Source of the DNA: Acidobacteria bacterium 13_1_20CM_3_53_8 | GTDB lineage: Bacteria > Acidobacteriota > Blastocatellia > Pyrinomonadales > Pyrinomonadaceae | Length of the DNA stretch: 51,326 nt | Direction of reading: 5' to 3' | Assembly (NCBI GenBank): GCA_001920415.1 | Contig: MNJR01000035.1 | Span: 14,457-65,782, forward strand | Shown: positions 40,858 through 49,790 of the stretch, piece by piece | How the letters are laid out: the number at the start of each line of letters is the position of its first letter | Numbering within the stretch: position 1 is the first letter of the stretch | Notes under the pieces: model-generated | Told to the model about the DNA's origin: nothing | The model's database searches: none | The model's input: the letters and a program-made list of their open reading frames with translations, nothing else | Translations under genes and position numbers: made by a program

Positions 40858-41475
40858 TCATCTGAAATCTCTAATCAAGATGATGTCGTTGCTGCCCGTA
40901 TACCGCGCGACAATGAAGCGCTTGCCGTCACGCGATACGTCGAAGTTGCCTATGAACTCAGAAGTGAATTTCGTCAACTGTTTCGCAGCACCACCAGCGA
41001 CAGGCTGACTCCAGAGGTTGCCTATGTCGTTGCGCGAGTCAATGTAGATATAGTCTCTGCCGTCTCCAGACCACATGACGTTACCTGCGGTGGTGGGCAT
41101 GTCGAGAACTTTGACCAGTTGGCCGTCTTCAAAGGAGATGAGCGCCTGACGGTATCTGGGCGGGCTGGCGGATTCATCGTAATACCAGCAAGAGAGCAGT
41201 TTTCCATCGGGCGAGAAGATGGGGTTGCGGGCAACGCGGTCGGAGATTTGCACGGCTTCGCCCCCGTCAATAGACACTTTCCATAAAGTTGATTTGCTTG
41301 TCCGAAAAGAGTGGAAGGCTACCCAACGTCCATCGGGCGAAACTGCCGGATTATGATCTTCTGTTCCTGAAGTAAGCTGCTTCTGGTTGCCGCCGTCCGC
41401 GTCCATGCGCCAGATGTGCAGGACGTTATCAGGGCGGAAGGACTGGTAAACTATGTAGCGTCCGTCGGGCGACAC
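40858..41475 (-). pseudogene. C-terminal fragment of the broken PD40 kinase
   Basis: About 205 residues of PD40 blades (SPDGRYIVYQSF, SPDGRWVAFHSF, SGDGRDYIYIDSRNDIGNLW, ending DIILIRDFR), which correspond to the end of the kinase at 26621-29455. It overlaps the upstream fragment by 25 bases in another frame. Reading further back in this frame gives KPLTSDAFTDSRPKV and then a stop. So the true gene is one reading frame broken near 41500-41530. The overlap contains no sensible start signal, so separate translation is doubtful. Confidence 0.75.
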
Positions 41476-43613
41476 TTTGGGCCGACTGTCGGTGAAAGCA
41501 TCGGACGTGAGCGGCTTCGCTCAAAAGAACATCCCCAAATTCCGTCCTGCTTGCCGTTCGTAATTCGCTTCGCATGGCTCTCGTCGTCATTCGGCGCTGC
41601 GAGCCATATCCTTGAAGACCATTCGGATAAAATTGTGGCGATGGTAGAGGAGTCCGCAGTCACGCCTAGGCTCGCACCGCCGTAGTCGTTCAGGTCGTTG
41701 GTGACTCTCTTTACTTCGCCATCCGGGTAAGAGATGTGCCAGATTTGTACGGGATCGTCCGATCTCTCCATACCGTTCACAATCAGACCTCTGCCATTTT
41801 CTACCCAGAGCACGCGGAAAACTGCATTCGTCCACTTGTGATCTGTGATAAGCCTCTCCTGCCCGCCTTCCGCAGCTATCTCGACCAGCATGTTGCTTGC
41901 GCCTCCAGTAGTAGTCGCTGCGATGAAGGCTATTCTTTTACCGTCGGGCGACCACGCGAATCCTCCGGGAATCCAGTCGTTGCCCTGCCGTGATACTAAC
42001 TTTCTAGGCTCGCCGCTGCCGTCTGTGTTAGCAATAAAGAGTGCGGTTTCACCAGTGCTTTCGTAGCTGCGAGCGAAAACGAACTGTTTGCTGTCGGGTG
42101 AAAAGGAGATTGCAAAGCTGAGATTATCCAGAATCTTCTTAGGCTCGCGCCCTCCCAGCACTGGAATCTGGTAGAGCGAGCTAAGCGTGTTCGTCTTATT
42201 GTTCCCCATGACGAAGTAGATAAGCTCGCCGTCGGGTGAGAAGGTCGTGCCGCTAATCCATGCCTCTTCAGCGGGCGGAACGATTTGCACTGAAGTATCT
42301 TGCGATACCTGTCTCACCCACAAGCCCACCTTGCCAGCATCATAGAGCGCGTAGGCTACGTATTTACCGTCGGGCGAGATGCTGACGCTGCCAGGTCTTC
42401 CTGTAAGTCCCGTGACGAGCCGCGTAATCTTCATCTGATGCTCGGACGCCGTGGCTTTGCTCTGTCGTATGAACTTGTACCAGATGAGAGCAAACGCTCC
42501 TGCGGCGATTACCAGAGCAGCAAGCGCAAGAGCCGCGCCTCTTTTGTGTCGCTTGATTTCCGTGAAAATGTACTCGGCGCTTGAAACATTTGTGCGAGTC
42601 GCTGTGGTCTCACTAGTGCTCTCGGTTTGTCGCTCGGCAGTGAGGATGCTTGTCGGCTGCTCGCCGCTCGGCAAGAGGGCGGCCTCAGGGATAAGACTGC
42701 TCCTTGAATCAGGCGAGGCTGAGTGTTCAAGATGAGATGTGACATCAAGCTCGCGCTGCAAAGCTTTGAGGTCAACAAGCATCTCTCTGGCCGTCTGGTA
42801 ACGCTCGTCTCTATCTTTCCGAAGAGCCTTCTTGATGATGACTTCAAGCTCTGCTGGTATATCGTAATTCAGGCGCGCCACAGCTTCGGGCTGAGCGTGA
42901 ACTATCCTGTCAATCGTCTGCGTCAAACTTGAGCCTGAGAACGGCACGCGCCCCGTTGCCATCTCATAGAGCACCACGCCAAGAGAGAAGATGTCTGTGC
43001 GCTGGTCAACCTCTTTTCCCATAGCCTGCTCAGGCGACATGTAGTTCACTGTCCCCATCACAACGCCGGGACTTGTCTTCACTCTCGTCGCAAGCTCGCT
43101 CTCAGGTGTATCATTCGTCGCTGCTGGAATCGCGTCCAGCTTTGCCAATCCGAAGTCTAGAACTTTAACTTCGCTTTCACGCGAGACGATAACATTCTGC
43201 GGCTTGATGTCGCGGTGCGTCACACCTTTCGAATGCGCCTCTTCGAGCGCGCGTGCCATCTGAACAGCGATGCGTGTTATCTCTGCCGCAGGCATCTGTC
43301 GCCCTTTTATCTTCTCGTTGAGCGGCTGGCCTTCTACGTACTCCATAGCTATGAAGCGCAGGCCGCGTCCTTCGCCAATCTCGTATATGTGCGCGACGTT
43401 CGCGCCCTTCAACTTCGACGCGGCGCGAGCCTCTTGCAGAAAACGATGAAGACGCTGCTGGTCTGAGGCTATTTCTGCGGGCAGAACTTTCAGCGCGACC
43501 ACGCGGTCAAGCTGCGTGTCCTGCGCAAGGTAAACTTCGCCCATGCCACCTTCGCCCAGTTTCGAGCGGATTTCATAGCGTCCAAGTTTTGTGCCTGATG
43601 AGATGTCTACCAT
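41451..43613 (-). CDS. Membrane Ser/Thr kinase with PD40 sensor, 3' end frameshifted
   Basis: About 720 residues. The kinase domain is intact: GEGGMGEVYLAQD, VALKVLP, HRDIKPQN, DFGLAK and SPEQ. The linker ends in SSAEYIFTEIKRHKR before a membrane helix, and PD40 blades follow. The frame then goes out of register after NGKQDGIWG, with a nonsense tail rich in Arg/Ser/Pro. Compared with the paralogs, about 30-35 residues are missing at this point, so a deletion that is not a multiple of three has occurred. The kinase could still be made with a shortened propeller. No N-terminal sigma-linked module is present. Start: ATG at 43613, no clear ribosome binding site; it lies 62 bases after the kinase at 43676, in the same direction. 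Confidence 0.85.
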   Translation of the reverse strand: MVDISSGTKLGRYEIRSKLGEGGMGEVYLAQDTQLDRVVALKVLPAEIASDQQRLHRFLQEARAASKLKGANVAHIYEIGEGRGLRFIAMEYVEGQPLNEKIKGRQMPAAEITRIAVQMARALEEAHSKGVTHRDIKPQNVIVSRESEVKVLDFGLAKLDAIPAATNDTPESELATRVKTSPGVVMGTVNYMSPEQAMGKEVDQRTDIFSLGVVLYEMATGRVPFSGSSLTQTIDRIVHAQPEAVARLNYDIPAELEVIIKKALRKDRDERYQTAREMLVDLKALQRELDVTSHLEHSASPDSRSSLIPEAALLPSGEQPTSILTAERQTESTSETTATRTNVSSAEYIFTEIKRHKRGAALALAALVIAAGAFALIWYKFIRQSKATASEHQMKITRLVTGLTGRPGSVSISPDGKYVAYALYDAGKVGLWVRQVSQDTSVQIVPPAEEAWISGTTFSPDGELIYFVMGNNKTNTLSSLYQIPVLGGREPKKILDNLSFAISFSPDSKQFVFARSYESTGETALFIANTDGSGEPRKLVSRQGNDWIPGGFAWSPDGKRIAFIAATTTGGASNMLVEIAAEGGQERLITDHKWTNAVFRVLWVENGRGLIVNGMERSDDPVQIWHISYPDGEVKRVTNDLNDYGGASLGVTADSSTIATILSEWSSRIWLAAPNDDESHAKRITNGKQDGIWGCSFERSRSRPMLSPTVGPKCRPTDAT

Positions 43614-43675
43614 ATTCAAATTTGATTGAGATAAAGAACACGAAATCGCTTTAAACCCATGGGGCGCGAAGACTG

Positions 43676-46600
43676 CTACCTTTCGCTATTTATCAGAACT
43701 ACGTCTCTGATTACGTTCCCGCGCACGAGAGCGATTGTGCGGCCATCGCGCGCTAGATTGAATGCGTAAATCTGGTCTGTAGAAAAATTGGTCAACTGCT
43801 TTGGAGACGAGCCGTCAACGGGCTGGCTCCAGAGGTTTGCCCCTCCGCCGCTCGAATCAATATAGATGATGGAACGACTGTCAGCCGACCATCTGTACTC
43901 AGGCAGAGCAGGATGAATGGAGAATGAGATCAGAGGTGCGCCGCCTTCAACAGGGATGATGCCGATTTTGAAAGCCTGTGGCTGAGAATGCTCGTCGAAG
44001 AATAGGCAAGCGATCCGTTTCCCGTCCGGCGATACGACAGGGATGGTTGCAATGTAGTCTGTGACGCGAACAGCTTCGCCTCCGCCAACGGGAGCTTTCC
44101 AGATGTTGTATTGACCGGAAGTGTCTGCGGCGAAATAGACCCACTGCGAATCGGGCGTCGTACTCGGACGAATTTCGTGGCTGCCGTTGGTTAGCTGTAG
44201 AGGGTTGCCGCCATCCAGTCCCATGCGCCAGACGTGCGACATGCCCGTGCGGTTCGAGTGAAAAAGTATGTAGCTCCCGTCGGCTGTCACCCACGGACGG
44301 TCATCAATCGCTGCGTCGGAAGTTAGAGCCTTCTGGTCGCTTCCGTTCCCGTTCATAATCCACACGTCCGGGTTGCCGTTAGACCTTGTGGTGTAAACAA
44401 TCCTTCCATCAGGAGTCCAACTCAGACCAGCAAGTCCGTCATGATTATTAGTTGTAATCTGCTTTGCGCTGCCAGCATCATTCGATTGTTCCAGCCAGAT
44501 GTTCGACAACTGCTCGGATTGAATCGTTGCCAGCGATGAGGAGTCAGCCGTAAGACTGATGCCTATGTAGTTATTCGCGTCGTTGGTTACTTTGCGCGTT
44601 TGACCGCCGGGATATGAGACGTGCCAAATCTGGTGTAGCCCGGAGGCCGTCTGGTCAGACGCAGCCACTATTAGACCGCTACCGTCGGCAAGCCATGCAA
44701 TCTGTCCGATTGAATACCAACTGACGTTCGTGAACTGTTTTTCTGAACCGTCGCGTGCGCTAACGGCGTAGAGATCGCGCGACGATCCGGCTCTCTCTAA
44801 AGCTCTGACGCCGATTACTATGGTCTCGCCGTCCGGCGACCACGCAGGCCCCCACGCGCTACGCAACTCACGGCTCGAAGGATATAGCGATGATGCTTTA
44901 TGACGAGCGAGTTTTTGTTCTCCAGTGCCGTCCGAGTTCGCTATCATCAGCAGGTCTTCCGCCGGATTAAGTGTGCCGCGTATGAAGGCCAGACGTTTTC
45001 CGTCGGGCGAGAGCGAGATTGACGAGTCAATGTTTTCGATAAGTTTCGTAGCGTGTCCACCGAGAACGGGCACGCGATAAAGTGTGCCAACATCGCTCGT
45101 CACCTGTATGTAGTAGATGAAGCTGCCGTCGCGCGAGAAGGCCAGTCCAGTATAATTTGTGTTGCTGACCGCAGGCACTATCTCCTTGTCGCTGCCCGTT
45201 GCTATGTGCCTTATCCATATGCTCTGCTGTCCTTCAGCGCCCGTCACATAAACAACGTACTTACCGTCGGGCGAAACTACAGCATCACCTGCCTTGCCGT
45301 TATTGGTCACCTTAGAGACTTTAATCCTGTCGAAAGGCTTGGCTGAGATCGCCGCATTCTTGGGCATGAATTTCAGAGCATAGAGAAGCGCTGCGCCGAC
45401 TACTATAATCGCCAGTAGAGCTACGACTACGCCGCGCTTGTGTCGCTTTATCTCGCTGACAATGTATTCGGCGCTGGACGCAGTGCGCGTTCCCATGTCG
45501 CCGGTCGAAGCCCGGTGTTCGCCTACGGTTGAAGCTGCTGCTTGCTTGCTGATGGTTGCGATTCGTTCAGTTTCGTTCTCACCCGTTGAAGCGGAGCGAC
45601 CTGAGTAAGCTTCAAACTCCAGACGCTGTTTGAGCGCGCGCAAATCCGTGAGCATCTCTACAACAGTCTGGTATCGCTCGTCCCTCTTTTTGCGCAGCGC
45701 CTTCTTGATAATCCACTGCATCTCGTCCGGCGCATCGGGCGCAAAGCGCGCCAGAGGCTGCGGCTCGTGATGAAGAATAGAGGCAACAGTGTCCGTGTTG
45801 GTCTCGCCCTCGAACGGCCTGCGTCCCGCGACCATCTCGTAGAGCACAACGCCCAACGCCCATATATCTGTGCGCGCGTCAACCTTCTGCCCGCGCGCCT
45901 GCTCAGGCGACATGTAGCTGGCCGTGCCCATCACCATCCCTGTGTCCGTGTTGACCATCTCACGCGTAGCGGCTTCAAGGTCTGCTGCCTCGTGCGCGCC
46001 CACACCCTCGGCAAGCTTGGCTAGTCCGAAGTCTAGAACCTTAACGATGCCGTCACGGCGCACCATTATGTTTTCGGGTTTGATGTCGCGGTGAATGATT
46101 CCTGCATCGTGCGCTGCGGCGAGCGCAGATGCTGACTGCGTGGCGATGTCCAGCACGTCCGATAGCTTCATCTGCGCGCTCTTCATGCGCTGGCGAAGGG
46201 TTTCGCCTTCTATGAATTCGGTAGCAATGAACTGGCGGCCTTCCGCTTCGCCGATTTCATAAATGGTGACGATGTTCGGATGGTTGAGCGCAATGGCCGC
46301 GCGAGCCTCTTGCTGAAAGCGGCGCACGCGCTGCTCTTCGCTTGTGAAATAGCCGGGCAGGAGTTTCAGGGCAACCTTGCGCCCCATCTTTGTGTCCTGT
46401 GCAAGGTAGACTTCGCCCATGCCGCCCGTGCCTATGTGCTTGACTATCTTGTATTGATTGAGAGAGCCGCTGACCGACGACGCCTTTTTACTGCCCGCGA
46501 TTACTTTAGCGTCAACCTCTATCGCTGGTTGCTCTATGAAGCTGCCAGCCTTTTCATACGATGCGATTAAGGATTCGACTTCGCCGCGCAAAGTTGGATC

Positions 46601-46702
46601 GCTCGCACACGCCTTATCCAGAAACGCACGCCTCTTCTCCGGCGCCAAATCAAGCGCCGCCTGAAGAAGACCATCAACCTGTCGCCATCTTTCGGAGGAC
46701 AT
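43676..46702 (-). CDS. Membrane Ser/Thr kinase with PD40 beta-propeller sensor, sigma-linked
   Basis: 1008 residues. Residues 1-65 are the sigma-linked helical module (ERWRQVDGLLQAALDLAPEKR; LRGEVESLIASYE). The kinase domain (~87-370) has IGTGGMGEVYLAQD, VALKLLP, HRDIKPEN, DFGLAK and SPEQ. A juxtamembrane SSAEYIVSEIKRHKR precedes a membrane helix (~435-455). The rest is PD40 blades (SPDGKYVVYVTG, SPDGKRLAFIRG, TPDGRIVYTTRS, SPDGKRIACLFF). It is the second gene after the sigma factor at 46788, separated by a palindrome. The organisation repeats that at 33481-36841 but with a different sensor. Confidence 0.9.
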   Translation of the reverse strand: MSSERWRQVDGLLQAALDLAPEKRRAFLDKACASDPTLRGEVESLIASYEKAGSFIEQPAIEVDAKVIAGSKKASSVSGSLNQYKIVKHIGTGGMGEVYLAQDTKMGRKVALKLLPGYFTSEEQRVRRFQQEARAAIALNHPNIVTIYEIGEAEGRQFIATEFIEGETLRQRMKSAQMKLSDVLDIATQSASALAAAHDAGIIHRDIKPENIMVRRDGIVKVLDFGLAKLAEGVGAHEAADLEAATREMVNTDTGMVMGTASYMSPEQARGQKVDARTDIWALGVVLYEMVAGRRPFEGETNTDTVASILHHEPQPLARFAPDAPDEMQWIIKKALRKKRDERYQTVVEMLTDLRALKQRLEFEAYSGRSASTGENETERIATISKQAAASTVGEHRASTGDMGTRTASSAEYIVSEIKRHKRGVVVALLAIIVVGAALLYALKFMPKNAAISAKPFDRIKVSKVTNNGKAGDAVVSPDGKYVVYVTGAEGQQSIWIRHIATGSDKEIVPAVSNTNYTGLAFSRDGSFIYYIQVTSDVGTLYRVPVLGGHATKLIENIDSSISLSPDGKRLAFIRGTLNPAEDLLMIANSDGTGEQKLARHKASSLYPSSRELRSAWGPAWSPDGETIVIGVRALERAGSSRDLYAVSARDGSEKQFTNVSWYSIGQIAWLADGSGLIVAASDQTASGLHQIWHVSYPGGQTRKVTNDANNYIGISLTADSSSLATIQSEQLSNIWLEQSNDAGSAKQITTNNHDGLAGLSWTPDGRIVYTTRSNGNPDVWIMNGNGSDQKALTSDAAIDDRPWVTADGSYILFHSNRTGMSHVWRMGLDGGNPLQLTNGSHEIRPSTTPDSQWVYFAADTSGQYNIWKAPVGGGEAVRVTDYIATIPVVSPDGKRIACLFFDEHSQPQAFKIGIIPVEGGAPLISFSIHPALPEYRWSADSRSIIYIDSSGGGANLWSQPVDGSSPKQLTNFSTDQIYAFNLARDGRTIALVRGNVIRDVVLINSER

Positions 46703-46712
46703 AAGGATGAAA

Positions 46713-46812
46713 GCAGTTTTCAGTTTTCAGTTTACAGTTTTCAGTAACAAGCATTTCGCTCTTCTTCTGAAAACTGTAAACTGAAAACTAAAAACTGTCC
46801 TCACTTGTCACT
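46713..46812. repeat. Family C palindrome 7 between sigma copy 2 and its kinase
   Basis: One arm is GTTTTCA/GTTTACA words; the other is CTGAAAA/CTGTAAA words continuing into CTCACTTGTCACTGC inside the sigma gene. It contains the sigma stop (46788-46790). The loop has TTTCGCTCTTCTTC. It is the same design as the palindrome at 34030. Confidence 0.85.
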
Positions 46813-47366
46813 GCTTTATACAGCCATGCTTTTGCTGCGCGCCATTCGCGTTGAACTGTGACGGGGGCGATTTTCAGAACTTCCGCTACTTCTTCAATGG
46901 TCATGCCACCGAAGTAGCGTAACTCTACAATCCTGCTCTTGCGCGGGTCAATTCTGGCGAGCGCTTCGAGCGCTTCGTCCAGTGCGATGAGTTCTTTTGC
47001 GCGCTCTGGCGACATTAGCGTCACCTGATCTAAAGATATTTTCCTGGCATCGCCGCCGCGCTTGGCGTAATGATGCTCGCGCGCGTGGTCAATCAGAATG
47101 TGGCGCATGACCTGCGCGGCTACTGCGAAAAAATGGGCGCGGTTCTGCCAGCGAACGTTCTTGCGTTTGACCAGCCGCAGGTAGGCTTCGTTGACGAGCG
47201 CAGTGGTTTGCAGCGTGTTGCCGGGCTGCTCGCGGTTCATGTAACGATGCGCAAGCCGTCGCAACTCTTCGTAAACCAGCGGAGTCAACTTGTCTAGCGC
47301 CTCACGCTTCCCGCTGCTCCATTCTTCGAGCAACTGAGTCACTTCATTTGACGAAGCGACGGCCAT
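46788..47366 (-). CDS. ECF RNA polymerase sigma factor, TIGR02999-like (sigma copy 2)
   Basis: 192 residues. Region 2: LTPLVYEELRRLAHRYMNREQPGNTLQTTALVNEAYLRL; region 4: LARIDPRKSRIVELRYFGGMTIEEVAEVLKIAPVTVQREW. It resembles sigma copy 1 along its whole length and ends KAVTSEDSF, close to KAVTSDKNSF. AGAGGA lies 8 bases before the ATG. The first gene of a predicted sigma-kinase-kinase operon (to 40858). No anti-sigma factor is encoded nearby, so regulation by the co-encoded kinase is a reasonable inference. Confidence 0.9.
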   Translation of the reverse strand: MAVASSNEVTQLLEEWSSGKREALDKLTPLVYEELRRLAHRYMNREQPGNTLQTTALVNEAYLRLVKRKNVRWQNRAHFFAVAAQVMRHILIDHAREHHYAKRGGDARKISLDQVTLMSPERAKELIALDEALEALARIDPRKSRIVELRYFGGMTIEEVAEVLKIAPVTVQREWRAAKAWLYKAVTSEDSF

Positions 47367-47385
47367 CTAGGAAATCCTCTCGAAG

Positions 47386-47525
47386 TCAAAAGGTAGAGGA
47401 AAGGCAAAAGGTAAAAGTAAAAAGGCAAAAGTGTGGCGGAAGCCACTTTTACAGATTAGAGAAAGAGTAATAGAACTCTCTTCATCCTTATCCCTTTTGC
47501 CTTTTACCTTTTTACTTTTGCCTTC
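47386..47525. repeat. Family C palindrome 8 (AAAAGGC/AAAAGTA words)
   Basis: Uses the same word set as the palindrome at 5752: AAAAGGT, AAAGGCA, AAAAGTA on the left, TTTTGCC, TTTTACC, TTTTTAC on the right. An inner GTGTGGC-GGAAGCCAC-like stem lies in the left arm. It sits between the start of sigma copy 2 and the divergent ScyD gene. Confidence 0.75.
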
Positions 47526-47622
47526 ATAAAGTCGCGGCGGATTATAGCACCATTTCAACATGAGTCTCCGGCTTCGTTTCTGCCTTAAAAAAAATCTCAG
47601 ACCGGATGAGGGAATTTAGTTT

Positions 47623-47650
47623 CAGTTCTCGCTATAGAAAGTGAGAACAG
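47623..47650. promoter_or_regulatory. Palindromic possible operator upstream of the ScyD gene
   Basis: CAGTTCTCGCT-atagaa-AGTGAGAACAG, two mismatched positions in an 11-base arm, 77 bases upstream of the ATG. No regulator gene is nearby, so operator status is a guess. Confidence 0.3.
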
Positions 47651-47726
47651 TTATGCGACTTCGCGGACGAGCCAAACTATGTTGGCTCTCCTCCAACGAA
47701 GTGCGCCTTTTCGAGAGGAGAATATT

Positions 47727-49628
47727 ATGAGCTACAAAAAACTCACGCTGCTCACAATTATGGCGTTTCTAATCTGCGCTTTGTCTCAGACCGAAAGCTT
47801 CGCGCAGTGCCCTGTTTCAACTTTCGCAGCCGGACTCAAAGCGCCTAACAAAGTTCTGATGACGCCCGCAGGCCAGATGCTCGTAGCCGAAGCAGGGAAC
47901 GGGGCGAACACGGGTCGCGTCTCGGTCGTTGACCGCACGGGCACGCGCCGCACGTTGATTGACAATCTGCCGTCCGGGTTTGCTCCGCCGAACGGTGATC
48001 CTTCCGGGCCTTCTGGATTGGTGTTGCGCGGGCGCACCATCTACATACTGATAGGCTCAGGCGACGCAACACAGAGCGGCCCCGCGCAAGGCTCTGAAGT
48101 TCCAAATCCGAATCCTTCATCGCCCATTCTTAGCTCCATACTCAGGCTTCAGCTAAACGCTGATGTTGAAAGCGGCGTCTCCGGTTTCGCGCTCACTTTC
48201 AACGATCAGACGAATCTGAAGACGGGCGCGACCGTGAACCTGAGCAGCGCTACGGGCGCGAGCGCCACCATAAAGCTCGTAGCGGATTTTCCCGATTACA
48301 CACCGAATCCCAGCCAGAGCGTGCCGAACGGCGTGCGCGCTTCAAATCCATTCGGCATAGAGTTGGTGGGCGATCAGTTTTATGTCACGGACGCCAGCCA
48401 GAATGCGCTCCTGAAAGTTGACAGCCAGACGGGAGCGACTTCTACGCTAGTGAATTTTCCGCCCGTGCAGAACACTCTGCCATTTGGCCCGCCTGTCTCC
48501 GAAGCAGTGCCCGACAACATTCACTTCTACAAAGGGCAACTGCTCGTCACGCTCCTTACAGGCTTTCCGTTTCCGCCGGGCAAAGCGGGCGTGCGAGTGA
48601 TTGACCCGGCGAGCGGTAACACGCAAACGCTCTTTGAAGGGTTGAGGATGATGATGGACGTTCTGCCCATTGGCATACGCGGCGGCACAGACCTCTATCT
48701 CACGCTTGAATTCAGCGCAGACCCTCTGGCTCAACAGCCCGCGCCGGGTCTGCTGAAACTGATTGGCCTGCCCAACCACCAGCCCGTAGTCATCTCAGAT
48801 TGTTTGATTACGCCTACGAGCATGGCGCGCGACACGCGCACAGGCGACATCTTCGTGACTGAGATTTTCACGGGACGATTAATGCGTGTGAGCGCCGCGA
48901 AGGTCTTCGTGCGCGATCACTATCTGGATTTCCTTGCGCGCGAGCCTGACCAAGGGGGATTGGATTACTGGACCAGCCAGATAGAGTCTTGCGGCGACGA
49001 CGTGCAGTGTCTCAGGCGCAGGCGCACGGATGTTTCCGCAGCCTTCTTCGTCGAGCAGGAGTTTCAGCAAACAGGCTTCTTCGTCTATCGCCTGCGCGCG
49101 GCATCTTTGGGCGCGCAGCCAAACTTCGCGCAGTACACTACGGACCGCAACCAGCTTGGCGCGGGCACAGACGCTGATCGCAAATCTTTCAGCGAAGCGT
49201 TCGTGCAAAGGGGCGAGTTCCTGGCCTCTTATTCGTCGGGCATGAACGGCTCGGACTTCATCAACGCGCTGCTCAGTTCCATCAAACAGAGTTCCGGCGT
49301 TGATCTTTCCGCGAAGAGGCAGGAGCTTGTGAACGAGTACATCAGCGAGAGCACACAGACGGCTAGCCGCGCTCGTGTGCTGCGCAAGCTCATAGCTTAC
49401 TCAGAATACGCCAACTCGGAATACAATCGCGGCTTTGTGTTGTCGGAATACTTCGGCTACTTGCGGCGCGATTCAGATACGGGCGGCTATTCCTTCTGGC
49501 TCAACGTGCTCAACAACCGCGAGCCTAACAACTATCGCGGAATGGTCTGTTCCTACATCACTTCAGCAGAATATCAGCAGCGCACCTTCCCGATTGCGCT
49601 CGATGCCAACAACGAATGCGGAGGATGA
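47727..49628 (+). CDS. Exported ScyD/ScyE-like propeller protein with C-terminal DUF4214 module
   Basis: 633 residues from the ATG at 47727 (AGAGGAG upstream; the frame is open 16 codons further). Signal peptide LTLLTIMAFLICALSQTESFAQ. Residues ~25-390 match ScyD/ScyE-type beta-propellers (STFAAGLKAPNKVLMTPAG; VVDRTGTRRTLIDNLPSGF; NPFGIELVGDQFYVTDASQNAL). Residues ~395-633 are the DUF4214 module (VFVRDHYLDFLAREPDQGG; EYFGYLRRDSDTGGYSFW) with cysteines SCG, QC, VCS and ECGG. ScyD/ScyE were named from cyanobacterial scytonemin clusters, but this family is widespread; no scytonemin genes are here. Confidence 0.88.
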   Translation: MSYKKLTLLTIMAFLICALSQTESFAQCPVSTFAAGLKAPNKVLMTPAGQMLVAEAGNGANTGRVSVVDRTGTRRTLIDNLPSGFAPPNGDPSGPSGLVLRGRTIYILIGSGDATQSGPAQGSEVPNPNPSSPILSSILRLQLNADVESGVSGFALTFNDQTNLKTGATVNLSSATGASATIKLVADFPDYTPNPSQSVPNGVRASNPFGIELVGDQFYVTDASQNALLKVDSQTGATSTLVNFPPVQNTLPFGPPVSEAVPDNIHFYKGQLLVTLLTGFPFPPGKAGVRVIDPASGNTQTLFEGLRMMMDVLPIGIRGGTDLYLTLEFSADPLAQQPAPGLLKLIGLPNHQPVVISDCLITPTSMARDTRTGDIFVTEIFTGRLMRVSAAKVFVRDHYLDFLAREPDQGGLDYWTSQIESCGDDVQCLRRRRTDVSAAFFVEQEFQQTGFFVYRLRAASLGAQPNFAQYTTDRNQLGAGTDADRKSFSEAFVQRGEFLASYSSGMNGSDFINALLSSIKQSSGVDLSAKRQELVNEYISESTQTASRARVLRKLIAYSEYANSEYNRGFVLSEYFGYLRRDSDTGGYSFWLNVLNNREPNNYRGMVCSYITSAEYQQRTFPIALDANNECGG

Positions 49629-49790
49629 GAGTAAGGGATGAGGGAGGAAATGAGGGATGAGGGATGAAGAAAAGAGTGGCAGGAAGCAGGAGCAGGAGGC
49701 AGGAAAGATGAATGGCTCTCAATCTCCCTGCCACCTGCTCCTGCCGTCTGCCTCCTCCTTTTCATCCCTTCGCCCTCATCCCTCATCCCT
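49629..49790. repeat. Family C palindrome 9 (GGGATGA and GCAGGAG words)
   Basis: Left: GGGATGAG/GAGGGAT words then GCAGGAA/GCAGGAG words. Right: the complements (CTGCCAC, CTCCTGC, CATCCCT, CTCATCC). It begins right after the ScyD TGA stop and ends at the subtilase TGA stop (49791-49793), so it fills the whole convergent gap. Confidence 0.85.
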
